From Phytophthora quininea (Eukaryota; Oomycota; Peronosporomycetes; Peronosporales; Peronosporaceae), in the NCBI GenBank assembly GCA_011947345.1, contig JAAVTG010000741.1, positions 1-44,954 of the forward strand: a DNA stretch of 44,954 bases. The letters run 5' to 3'. The notes below the pieces were generated by a model. It ran no database searches, was not told the DNA's origin, and worked only from the letters and a program-made list of their open reading frames with translations. Positions 1-8,902 of this stretch are shown piece by piece. Made by a program: the position numbers and the translations under genes. The first letter of the stretch is position 1. Every line of letters starts with the position of its first letter.

Positions 1-306
1 GACGGTCTTACGCAGCCGCTCGTAGTTGGCTCCGTGGGTGGGCTGCGCCTTGAGCCACTTGGGCTTGCGGTTGGACGCGTTGGGCTTGCGCGAGGGCTTC
101 TCGCCGGGCTTAGTCTCGTCCTCGAAGGTAAAGTCCGCAATGTTGAGTGCCTGCTCCGCGAACGTGGGGCCCTGTCTGGCTTCCGCCGCCAGTTTCTCCC
201 TTAGCGCCGCGAGTCGCGAACCACGCTCCGAGTGGGTCACCTGCACGGCGGCGGCATTGCTGAAGCGGCGGCTGTGCTGCAGCGCAGATCGGCAGAGGGC
301 GTGCAT
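1..306 (-). CDS. LIAS: Lipoyl synthase, mitochondrial (N-terminal part)
   Basis: The minus-strand frame starts at ATG 306-304 and stays open for 102 codons to the window edge, so the 3' part is missing. Lipoyl synthase is a radical-SAM enzyme that inserts two sulfurs into protein-bound octanoate to make lipoate for the mitochondrial 2-oxoacid dehydrogenases. The first residues (MHALCRSALQHSRRF) are basic and Ser-rich with no acid, as in a mitochondrial presequence. The end (KPKWLKAQPTHGANYERLRK) matches the conserved 'K-P-x-W-L-K ... N-Y-x-x-L-R/K' stretch that precedes the catalytic domain in this family. The Cys clusters that bind the iron-sulfur centres lie beyond the window, so catalysis cannot be checked. 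A TAG stop lies in frame upstream at 367-369, which supports the start. It is divergent from the small gene at 416, with about 110 bp shared between the two starts. Confidence 0.8.
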   Translation of the reverse strand, partial: MHALCRSALQHSRRFSNAAAVQVTHSERGSRLAALREKLAAEARQGPTFAEQALNIADFTFEDETKPGEKPSRKPNASNRKPKWLKAQPTHGANYERLRKTV

Positions 307-415
307 CTCGACGGAGTCAAACTGGGGTCTGCTTGTCTTTTCCGCTAATGAGAGACGCGACTCCACCTAACAAAACTGACTGGGCACTAATCACCGGGAT
401 AGCGGAATTCGAGCG
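307..415. promoter_or_regulatory. Shared 5' region of two divergent genes
   Basis: Only 109 bp separate the ATG of lipoyl synthase (minus) from the ATG of the small gene at 416 (plus), so any promoters must be compact or bidirectional. I see no clear TATA box or strong motif. The call rests on gene geometry alone. Confidence 0.35.
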
Positions 416-762
416 ATGATCCGCGCCACTAAGGGACTGCTCCAGAGCGCGCGGCAAGTGCGACGAGCAGCTACACGGCAAGCCAAGCGGAAGGACACGG
501 GAGGACGGCGCTGCGTGAGCGACTTGGTCAAGGAGACCGTCAACACCGAGCGGCAGGCGTTTGGACGGCGATACGCCGACACGGTGAGCTGCCTATCAGG
601 CCTTTAACGGTTGAGATGGAGCGATGGAGGCTAATGTGTGGTGGTTCGTAGGTGCCCAAGGCGCTGAGTGTCGGAGCTGTTGGAATGCTGGACGTTGGCG
701 CCATTGACGCACTCCATGTCCTGCTACAAGACCTAGCTGCTGAAGACGACGATGGACGATAA
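416..762 (+). CDS. Small two-exon hypothetical protein (92 aa)
   Basis: Exon 1 is 416-583, the intron is 584-651 (68 bp, GTGAGC...TTCGTAG), and exon 2 is 652-762 ending in TAA. The intron is phase 0. Splicing removes an in-frame TAA inside the intron and gives a 92-residue product. The N-terminal half is strongly basic (many Arg/Lys, no acid in the first 24 residues), which would suit a mitochondrial presequence or RNA contact. The C-terminal half is hydrophobic-helical (ALSVGAVGMLDVGAIDALHVLL) and ends with an acidic tail EDDDGR. I do not recognise the family. The divergent position next to lipoyl synthase and the basic N-terminus make a mitochondrial location a reasonable guess, no more. 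Confidence 0.55.
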
Positions 763-900
763 TGGCGCTCCGCAGCGCGTCGAAATAGCAAGAAACAGAG
801 CAATAGCAATGGAGAGAATGGTCATGGAGGTTTGGATTGCCAGCATTGATGTATTCAATAGAATGAACCGTTCTGGCCAAGCGTCTTGCTCATGGAATAA

Positions 901-1677
901 CTACTTTTTGTTCTGCGGGAGGTTGGCTCTCAAAGAGAAGCCGTTCCTCAACCACAAGAAACCAGTTGACTTACTCCCACGGGGAACTCGAAGACCACGT
1001 CCTTGTTGGTGAGCTTCTTGTAGACCGTGGCGAACGTGTCCAGCTTGGTCTCGACGTTCACCTGGTCCTTGGGGTCCAGCTGCACCTTGAGCAGCTTGAG
1101 CCGTCCAGGCGGCAGCGGGTGCGCTTGCCGACGATCTCCGTGGGGAACACCAGGTCCTACATGATCATAAAGCAGCACAAACAGGCCGATACCGTGAGCA
1201 TACAGCTTGGGGTGGCTATTCCCCAGAGGCTATCACCGAATGGTACAAGGAAAGCTTCAAGAGCAATCAAAGAGACACAGAGGGGCAACGTACGTCGAGG
1301 ATCTGCTCCTGCACGTGCGTGAGCGTGCGCGAGCGAGGGCGCGGGCCGGCGCCGTGGTTGGCGCGCGAGTAGCCCTTGCCCAGGATGGTGCGCTGGGCGA
1401 TGACGACTACGTGGCGGCCCGAGAACTTCTTCTCCAGCTCACGCACAAGACGCGCCTGGATCTTCTTGAACGAGGCATGCAGGCGGAAGGGCACGAAGAT
1501 GACGATGGCCTTGCGGCCCGACGAGATGTCGACCTGCTTGGCGGCCGAGATGTACAGGTCCTTGAGGTCGTTCTTGATCTCCGCGGCGGACTGCTCCAGG
1601 TTGGCCAGCTCCTGCGCCACCTGCAGCTCGAACTCGTCGGGGGTCTGGCCCTCGGGCTTGACAATCTTGGAGGCCAT
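901..1677 (-). CDS. RPS7: 40S ribosomal protein S7 (eS7), three exons, one frameshift
   Basis: eS7 is a small-subunit ribosomal protein. Exon 1 is 1294-1677 (start [10 protein letters not shown]; an upstream in-frame ATG at 1707 is ignored on family grounds) and carries the family blocks [30 protein letters not shown] and RTILGKG. The intron 1157-1293 begins GTACGT. Exon 2 is 975-1156 and reads [14 protein letters not shown], then [26 protein letters not shown]. Between these blocks, near 1097-1103, one base is missing, so the frame breaks. A third exon is likely: GTAAGT at 974-969 and an AG at 914-913 leave codons for N-K-K-stop at 901-912. With one base restored the three exons total 579 bp, i.e. 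192 residues, the usual eS7 length. Without splicing at 974 the frame would add VSQLVSCG instead. Confidence 0.85.
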
Positions 1678-2136
1678 GGTGGAAGGTAGTCGGGGTTTCT
1701 TGAGCAAAACAGCGAGTGCTTTGGGCGATGGGGCTGCTGGAAGAGAGGAGCATGCTGGCCAACCATCGGTACCGCAGCTTTGGTACGTCTGAAGGTACCG
1801 ATGTTTTGGTACTATTCCCTCGACAGCAGCAGAGATTCTGCTCCATCATGAGCAGCCAAGCAGGGTCCTTCAACCAGAACTGAAGTCACTGCTAGACAGC
1901 GATGCCATCTGCTGCAGTGCGGTGGACTTGGTGGGTATCTGGAGCTGCCGAGCTCTTGGTGCCGACATGAAAGGCTGCACCGATTCAGGTCGAGCTGCGC
2001 GGACGCGCGAATCACAGTGCTCGGTGGCGAACTATTGCGTTGTGACGGCGACGACGTCTGCAGATCCGTGTGAGAGGAAGGAATGGCCATTATTGATTGG
2101 CGCGGCACGCCATCTCTCGTATTCGGTGAGGCTGTG
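1678..2136. promoter_or_regulatory. 5' region of eS7 with four spaced GGTAC words
   Basis: No convincing gene is visible in this stretch. Between 1768 and 1812 the word GGTAC occurs four times (1768, 1782, 1794, 1808) at 12-14 bp spacing, about 90-135 bp upstream of the eS7 start. GGTAC is part of a palindrome (GGTACC) at two of these. Even spacing near one helical turn next to a ribosomal protein gene suggests a binding-site cluster, but this is inference. Confidence 0.35.
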
Positions 2137-2655
2137 CTACATGGCCTCGGCAACCAGGACTACGGCGGCGCCAGCTACATCTTCGCGGAGGGCGAAAACA
2201 ATGCGACTTGTGGTGATGACACCGACATGTTTGCCGCGGGCCCTGGCGGAGACGGTGTAGCGTCTGTTGTCGCCATTGCTTCGTTCGCGGTGAAAGTTCC
2301 GCGTCTTGCGCCGACACCGCTTCGTGTTGACTCGGCGAGGCTAAAGATTCCGACGTGCAGGAGTAGCGAGTTCTTGTGGCTGCCCCACTCGTCTGTAGCG
2401 TTTAGCTGCACGCGACGACGTCACCGCTGGCACCTTAAGATGACCAAGATCAAAAGCAGCCCAATTGACGTGAGGAAATTGCGCTGGAGATTTGCTTGCG
2501 TTCCGGTCGACGTCGCCTCCATAATCTGGTGGTACGAGCCGCTTCAACACAAGAACCTGCCGTGTAGGCTTCTCTGCGCCACCAGCAGGTCGAAGCAGCT
2601 TGTTAATAGCGTCTTCAACGTACCTGTCCACGTCGGCCCGTGCAAAACGCAATGT
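2137..2655 (-). CDS. Possible unknown coding region in pieces
   Basis: The minus strand shows protein-like stretches that switch frame. 2655 to about 2412 reads VDRYVEDAINKLLRPAGG ... FPHVNWAAFDLGHLK. About 2411-2250 reads NATDEWGSHKNSLLLHVGIF, one frame over. About 2255-2137 returns to the first frame with RYTVSARARGKHVGVITTS ... VVLVAEAM and a TAG at 2139-2137. Frame changes could be single-base losses, as in the neighbours, or short introns. No ATG start and no family could be identified. The plus strand is also open here (from 2083 into the NADH dehydrogenase frame), so coding on either strand is uncertain. Confidence 0.25.
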
Positions 2656-2727
2656 CGAGGACGCTCAAGACTTCGAGGCCCCACCTCACAATTGGTTTTG
2701 CCTCTTCGCCTCCACTCTCTAGCCACG

Positions 2728-4291
2728 ATGGTCTTCTTCCGGCAAGCGCTACGTGTTGCAGTCGTCACTGATGGCAGCGTGCTGCGTCGCTCACTGCATT
2801 CGACCGGGTTGGAGAGCCCGCGCCCGCTCTGGCAGAAACGCTGGCCGATGCTTACCAAAGCCAGCTACTCCCAAGAGAATGCCAACGGACAGCAAGCGGT
2901 TGTGACCAAGCAGCAAGCAACGCAGAGCGACAACTACCAACTTGTGATCGTTGGCACAGGCTGGGCCGGCTACGAAATGTTCACCGAGTGCTCCAAGCAC
3001 CTGGCGGACATTGAGAAGAACGTCGGCGGCCGAGACGTTGACATCGTCGTGGTGTCCATGCGGAATGTAAGTCGCGGCTTTTGTGGTATTTCGTGGCCGT
3101 TAAGCTCACCAGTTCTATCTGCAGCACTTTTGTACACGCCACTGCTGGCCAGCACGACGGTGGGCACGCTGGAGTTCCAATCGATCACGGAGCCTATCCG
3201 AGACGGTATGTTTCGCCACGAGGGTCATTTCCACCTTGCAAGCGTCAAGGAGATCGATCCGTCGAAGAAGGAGTTATTCGTCAAGTCGGCGCTGGGGTCA
3301 CGTCGCGAGTATCCAATCAAGTATGACACTCTGGTTCTTGCTTGTGGCTCTCGGCCGCTGACTTTTGGGCTACCTGGAGTGGAAGAACATGCCTTCTTTC
3401 TCAAAGAGATCCACCACGCTCAAAAGATCCGCAACCGCATTCTCGAGAACTTTGAGGTGGCCACGCAGCCTGGAGTGACGCCTGAGGAGAAACAACGATT
3501 GCTGCATTTCGTGGTGGTTGGGGTGGCCCCACAGGCATCGAGTTTTGCGCCGAGCTGTACGACTTGGTGCTCCAAGATCTACGACACATGTACCCGGACG
3601 TGTCCAAGTACCTCGGTGTGACGCTGCTGGACTCTGCTGAGATTCTTAGCGGCTTTGACTCGCAGCTACGCTCCGTAGCTCTCAACAAGATTGAATCCCG
3701 TAGCAGCATGAAGATCATCAAGAAGAACTGCATCGAAGTTACGGCCGACGGTGTTACCATTGAAGGTGGCGAGAGGATCCCTGCAGGACTGGTTTGGACG
3801 GCCGGTGTGGGTCCCAACGCCCTGACCAAGTCATTGTCTTTCGACAAGAGTAAACGCGGCAACATTTTGACGAACCAGTACTGTCAAGTGCTCGGAGCTG
3901 CCGAAGTTGAGAAGGAAGCGCCGTTCGGCATGCCTCGCCGCTCGAATGTGTTTTCCATTGGTGACTGTGCGGAGATTTTGGACTACCCATTGCCACCGAC
4001 TGCCCAAACGCAGGCTGATTACCTCACCTCTTGTTACGTGGCAAGAATGCTTCCCCGGCTAAGCCATACATGTTCCGGAGCAAGGGGATGATGGCGTATC
4101 TTGGTTCCTACCAGGGACTATTTGAAGGACGACCGAGCGACGACAACAAGATCACACTGAGCGGTTGGCAAGCGTGGTTCTTGTGGCGCAGTGCGTACTT
4201 GACGAAGCTGGGCAGTTGGCGGCTCCGGTTGCAGGTGCCACTGGACTGGTTGAAGGCGTTGGTGGTCGGTCGAGACGTGTCCAGGTTTTAA
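2728..4291 (+). CDS. Type II (alternative) NADH dehydrogenase, copy A, frameshifted
   Basis: This is a rotenone-insensitive, single-subunit NADH:ubiquinone oxidoreductase, expected on the mitochondrial inner membrane. Start MVFFRQALRV leads a basic presequence. The first dinucleotide fold is [13 protein letters not shown]; the family block [15 protein letters not shown] follows, then [16 protein letters not shown], the second GxGxxG (VVVG...PTGIEF region), and the C-terminal membrane-associated helix region [21 protein letters not shown]. Exon 1 is 2728-3066, the intron 3067-3124 (58 bp, GTAAGT...TGCAG). Three single-base losses against copy B break the frame: about 3125-3132, 3519-3524 and 4028-4034. 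Adding three bases gives 503 codons including the stop (502 residues). It also lacks whole codons that B has (LVW for LVVW, SLSFD for SLTVFD, TAQTQ for TAQKAQTQ). There is no EF-hand insert. The frame is open upstream to 2083, but the presequence favours 2728. Confidence 0.82.
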
Positions 4292-4932
4292 GATGGTACA
4301 TGAATGGAATTGAGTGTAGTCACTGTTGAAGACTTTGACTAACATGCTGAGAGCACTACTCCCATGGCCCTGAAGTCTTGCCGAGTAGGTCGGAGGTGGG
4401 TTTCCACTAGAATTTCCAGACGCACGCCCTCACCAAAGTTGTTCGCTCAGATCAAGCACTCATCGTGGGCGTTGAAGGCACGCAGACCTGATGAGTGCCC
4501 AGGCGACACACATAAACGAGCTGACGGGGCCGACATGACCGCTCTCCGATTTAACGTGCGGTGCTCGGAGTGGTTGAACACCCCTCGGATACTCTCTTGC
4601 CGCGACGGACGCAGCGAGCTCGGTAGTCATGTCTTGAAATCCAAGACACCTGCGCTTCTGCGACCTTCGCTCCTGGTGCGGCGACAGGACCAGGATGATG
4701 GCAAGGATGGTGGGAAAACTTCAGAAAGCTTGTGGACGAATTGTCTCGGGTTTAACACGGGCACTGATTGTCCAGGATCGTTGACGTTCACGTCGCCGGA
4801 TGACGGCCGCTTTCAACTGCCGCACGCCGCACTTTGCTTGATGGATACCCAAAGCGCCGACTCGCAGCCGCCACACACCCAAATCCAAGCGGCATTCTCA
4901 CTTTCGCCTCCCAAGACCAACCTCCTGCAACG
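4292..4932. other. Spacer between the NADH dehydrogenase copies
   Basis: These 641 bp must hold the 3' end of copy A and the promoter of copy B. A 198-codon plus-strand frame runs through it from 4364 to 4960 but shows no family features and overlaps the start of copy B, so I do not call it a gene. I see no repeat or RNA gene here. Confidence 0.4.
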
Positions 4933-6438
4933 ATGTGGGCTCGCCAGCTCGCCAACGTGACCAAGACTGCTCGCAGCACCAGCACCGCGTGGTGGCGTCG
5001 GGCCTCGTCGTCCTTGGACGTGCGACAGGATGACGTCAAGAAGCCCGAGAACTTCCAGCTCGTGATCGTGGGCACGGGCTGGGCCGGCTATCAAATGTTC
5101 ACACAGTGCCGCAAGCACCTCGTGGACATCGAGGAGAACGTCGGCAGACCCGTCGACCTCGTGGTCGTCTCCAAGCGCAACGTATGTGTGCTCAGTATCG
5201 GAGACCGTGCGACCATCTAACTAAACTATGTGTTGGTGTCCTGCAGCACTTCTTGTACACGCCGTTGCTGCCCAGTACGACTGTGGGGACGCTCGAGTTC
5301 CGCTCCATCATTGAGCCGCTGCGTGACAGCATGTTCAGCCACGAGAGCGACTTCCACTTGGCCGACGTCAAGAACGTCGACCCAGAGAAGAAGCTGCTTC
5401 AAGTGGAGTCAACTATCTCTGATCAGAGTCGCCACCGTCGGTATGACGTGCCATACGACGCGTTGGTGCTGGCTTGTGGCTCCCGTCCATTGACGTTCGG
5501 ACTTCCGGGAGTGGAAGAGCACGCCTTCTTCCTCAAAGAGATCCATCACGCACAGAGGATCCGCAACCGCATTTTGGAGAACTTTGAAGTGGCCACACAG
5601 CCCGGAGTTACCCCGAAGAGAAGAAGAGATTGTTGCATTTCGTGGTGGTTGGTGGCGGCCCCACGGGCATCGAATTCTGCGCCGAGCTGTACGATTTGGT
5701 GCTGCAGGACCTGGTGCACAAGTATCCGCAGTCGTCCAAATATTTGGGCGTGACTTTGGTCGATTCGGGGAGATCCTCAACGGCTTCGACAAGCATCTGC
5801 GTGCTGTCGCCCTGCGCAAGATCCAGAAGCGCAACACGATGAAGATTGTCAAGAAGAACTGCATCGAAGTCACAGCGGACGGCGTGACGGTGGAAGGTGG
5901 GGAGAATATCCCTGCAGGACTTGTCGTGTGGACTGCTGGGGTGGGTCCGAACGAGCTTACCAAGTCGTTGACGGTGTTTGACAAGAGCAAGCGCGGCAAT
6001 ATCCTGACCAACCAGTACTGTCAGGTGTTGGGTGCTGCTGAAGTCGAGGAGAAGGCACCGTGGGGAATGCCTCGTCGCTCGAATGTCTTCTCGATCGGAG
6101 ACTGCGCCGAAATTCTCGACTACCCACTCCCAGCGACAGCGCAGAAGGCTCAGACTCAAGCCAACTACCTCACGTCGCTGTTGCGTGGCAAGAACCCGGC
6201 TCCAGCGAGGCCGTACGCGTTCCAGAGCAAGGGTATGATGGCGTATCTCGGCTCGTACGAAGGTCTTTTCGAAGCGCGTCCTCGCGACGACGACCGGATC
6301 ACCCTTAGTGGCTGGAAGGCGTGGTTCCTATGGCGTAGTGCATATTTGACCAAGCTGGGAAGTTGGCGGCTCCGACTGCAGGTGCCGCTGGACTGGCTGA
6401 AGGCTCTAGTTGTGGGCCGCGACGTGTCCAAGTTTTGA
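4933..6438 (+). CDS. Type II (alternative) NADH dehydrogenase, copy B, frameshifted
   Basis: Tandem paralogue of copy A in the same orientation. Exon 1 is 4933-5181 ([17 protein letters not shown], a Ser/Thr/Arg-rich presequence, then [16 protein letters not shown]). The intron is 5182-5246 (65 bp, GTATGT...TCCTGCAG), at the same place as in copy A, between RN and HF. Exon 2 (5247-6438) carries [35 protein letters not shown], the second nucleotide fold [25 protein letters not shown] and the C-terminal [15 protein letters not shown]. Two single-base losses break the frame, about 5611-5616 (in VTPEEK) and 5765-5771 (in DS-A-EIL). With two bases added the gene has 481 codons including the stop (480 residues). 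The N-terminal presequences of A and B are unrelated in sequence while the cores are near-identical, so targeting or submitochondrial side may differ. Confidence 0.87.
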
Positions 6439-6509
6439 ATGAACGTGGCTAGTACTTAAACTAATAGCAATTCTTTAGCACAGTACGGCAGTTGTAGTTC
6501 GTTTCGTAA

Positions 6510-7373
6510 ATGGCAAGACGGACACAAGCTTTCAACCCCGCGGATAAGCGGCACATCTTCTTATTGCGCAAGGTGCTCCTGAACAAACTGTGGAGGCATG
6601 CGGCAAACCGATTCGAGGCATGGAAAGCATTCTGTACAAGCTCAACAGTACTATTGACTCGGTTGCTGATTCTGGAGCAACGACAACGACAACGGAGCGC
6701 ACTCTCGATGGAAACGACTCGTGCACGCCCAGCAACTTCATGAACAAGTCGAAGCAACCACCATAGTGCGCAGCAGCCGTCTTACAACACAGGTCAGTTC
6801 GTGTGAATCGTGCGGTGTAAGGCTAAGTGGCTTACGTATCCGATGGACGCAGAAACTCGTCAAGAGGAACAAGAAGAGCAATAAACTTTGGTGGTGTCCA
6901 TTTGGGTCGAATGGCGTGCTTGGCATCGCCGTCGTCGTTGTCAATTTTTTCAACGAGGTGCCGCTTTTCAATGCCGGTGGAGGATCCAGCGTTGGCATCA
7001 AGTTCTTGAATACTCAAGATCCGAGCGACAAAATCGACAGCGCCTCGCCTACGAGGTATTACAGGGGCTGATCACGTCCATGTTGACTTCAGTGGACGAC
7101 AGAGTTTCTGCAAGAAAAGACCTAGTTCAGTACGAAGTCGACACCCTCAGGGCTTGCATTGACGTTCTTCGTCGATATCACAAGCGACAACTTGCAAAGG
7201 GATGGAGGCAGTGGCGCAGACGTCACCAGCAAGCTTTGAGGTGTAAAGCACCGGCTGAGAACGTAATCCAGCGGACACAGTTTCAACATCCTCAGAAGAT
7301 TTTGAGGCGCTTTCACAAAGTTTCATCGCAACAGGCTGGAGCGAGGAAGTTGCCACGACCTGCGTGGAGATAG
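6510..7373 (+). pseudogene. Broken Trp-rich, Sfi1-like reading frames
   Basis: Several plus-strand frames carry Trp/Arg/Lys-rich helical text with W-x(2-3)-W spacing: NKLWRHAANRFEAWKAF near 6580-6630, IWVEWRAWHRRRR near 6897-6935, WRIQRWHQ near 6978-7000 and LAKGWRQWRRRHQQAL near 7192-7240. Such spacing resembles the centrin-binding repeats of Sfi1-type proteins. Between them the text changes frame and crosses stops (for example TAA after EEQEEQ at about 6882), and one intervening stretch (MESILYKLNSTIDSVADSG from 6618) is in another frame. The last frame ends at the TAG 7371-7373. It could be a real multi-exon gene with base errors or a decayed copy. No confident family. Confidence 0.3.
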
Positions 7374-7425
7374 GGAAGACACCAGCTGTCGACTTCTGCG
7401 GAAGCGGTGTCAGCTAAATTCTCTT

Positions 7426-7500
7426 GAATTTGTCTGCACCTGAGGTTGCTTTTGTATCAACAATTCTGCGTTTAGTTCTGCGTGAGGCGCAGACAAATTC
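7426..7500. repeat. Imperfect inverted repeat (hairpin)
   Basis: GAATTTGTCTGC at 7426-7437 is matched by its exact reverse complement GCAGACAAATTC at 7489-7500. Pairing continues inward after one mismatch with CCT/AGG, giving a stem of 15 paired of 16 and a loop of about 43 bases. The right arm with two extra bases (GCGCAGACAAATTC) occurs again at 11757-11770. The role is unknown; possibly a terminal or subterminal motif of a mobile element. Confidence 0.45.
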
Positions 7501-7699
7501 GAATACCCACCAGAAGTCGCCAATACAAATTGGCGGTGTTTTGTGGCAACCCAGGCGAGCTACGAATATGTCTGCGTCCCCGCAGAAAAAAGAGAACCGT
7601 AGAACACTAAATTCAGCACTATTCAACATCGTTGATGATCGTCGTGACCTGCACAGATGGTGACGAAAACTCAAAGACAACCGTGGCACCAACAACCTA

Positions 7700-8902
7700 C
7701 TAGCCGAGCGCCGCCGCTACGCGGCGGTGGGTTATGGTTGGATGCAGCTGCGTGGACTGTCCGCCTCCGGCGGGATGATTTAGCTTTTCGCACGAATTAC
7801 TAAGTAGTGCAATCTAAAACGTACAGGCTTAAAGTTTAAAAAATTGTATAAAATCACGAAAATTGCCAAGTGCCATTTGTCCAACATAAAGCTAGGTTCT
7901 AATTCGTAGTGGCAAGCTACTGCATCTAGCCTAGAAATGCACCTCGACCCCTAATCAAAAATCTGCGTGTACACGATGTTTCTCGTGTACACTCCTCCGT
8001 CCGGGTCTACAAACTCTGGATACTCAATCAATGCCTTGAACTTACTTCGGGAGGTCGCGCGAGACAACGCCACATACAACTGGCCATGCGAACAGCACGG
8101 GGGCCAAGTACAGCCCCAAGTTTAACACCGTCTGGCCTTGGGCCTTGTTAATCGTCATGGCGAATGCTGGTTGCACGGGGAACTGCTTTCGTCGAAGCCG
8201 GAAGGGGAAATCGGAGTTGTCGTCGTCGCTCACGAACATAATTCTCGGGATGAGTACTTCTTGGCCTATCCGTTCTCCAGTCATAATTGTTGTTCTAATG
8301 ACGTGGTCCTCCAAGTCGACGATTCGTAGACGCGTCCCGTTGCACAGTCCAAGATCCGGGTTCAGATTTCTCATCATCATGATGGGGATGCCCTTCCTGA
8401 GCAGTAGTCTGTGAGGTGGAACCCCGTTCATGTTCACCGAGTAGAGAAACTCCTGCTCAAACAACGTTCCGTCATCTTCCTCCACCGAGTCCACCGACAA
8501 ATTCCCCCACGCTGTCTCCGGAAGTCGAGCTGCGACTGCCTCGTTGATTCTCCGTACCGTCTCATTCGTAGTCGTCAAAACCGTCCGGCTGGCAAAATAT
8601 TCATCCGTCGCAATCTCCGGATTTGCAACGTCGGGATACATTGCGTCAATGATGCGGATCATACCTCTTGGTATTGCCCCTGGAGCTATTTCCTCGTCCT
8701 CGTTGTCTTCTACAGGAGGATTCGGGATCAGCATACCAGCTGGAATCTTAGTGTAGTCATTGCCGAGATCAGCACGTTTTTCGTGCCGACCCCCCTCAAC
8801 GGCAAGCGCAAAATCAGAGAAAGAGATGATATCCTCATCGTTTGGTTCCTCGCGCGGACGGACCAACGGACGACTATCACCTGGAACGATCACGATAGTC
8901 AT
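7700..8902 (-). mobile_element. Helitron remnant, 3' half with terminal hairpin
   Basis: The minus strand ends in the pattern expected of a Helitron 3' terminus: a hairpin CCGCCGC-GTA-GCGGCGG (plus coordinates 7711-7727), seven bases, then CTAG at 7703-7700 followed by T at 7699. Helitrons insert between A and T and end in CTRR, so this fits. The helicase gene lies upstream on the same strand. The 5' end (TC...) and the Rep domain are not visible, so the copy is 5'-truncated or interrupted somewhere above 8902. Confidence 0.65.
7951..8902 (-). pseudogene. Helitron Pif1-like helicase, C-terminal part
   Basis: From 8902 the frame reads ISFSDFALAVEGGRHEK, IPAGMLIPNPP, the block YFASRTVLTTTNETVRRIN, LLLRKGIPIMMMRNLNPD..LCNGTRLRI and AFAMTINKAQGQT, the C-terminal motifs of Helitron/Pif1 superfamily 1B helicases. 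Near 8090 one base is lost; in the next frame the text continues HGQLYVALSRATSRSKFKAL and ends IVYTQIFD with a TAG at 7953-7951. The Walker A region and the Rep nuclease are absent, and a stop lies shortly upstream of the first Met, so this is a fragment that cannot drive transposition alone. Confidence 0.8.

Noticed and set aside
1207..1792. Plus-strand frames over eS7
   Set aside because: Shadows of the minus-strand ribosomal protein gene.
2083..2727. Extension of NADH dehydrogenase copy A upstream to an ATG at 2083
   Set aside because: The added 215 codons have no family match and would bury the presequence; copy B has no such extension.
3067..3124. Read-through of the copy A intron as coding (it is open in the given sequence)
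   Set aside because: It has clear GT-AG signals and the same position as the copy B intron; it is open only because a base is lost just downstream.
4364..4960. 198-codon plus-strand frame between the NADH dehydrogenases
   Set aside because: No family features, overlaps the start of copy B, and sits where its promoter must be.
7426..7500. Rho-independent-type terminator
   Set aside because: The organism is eukaryotic and the loop of about 43 bases with no T run does not fit.
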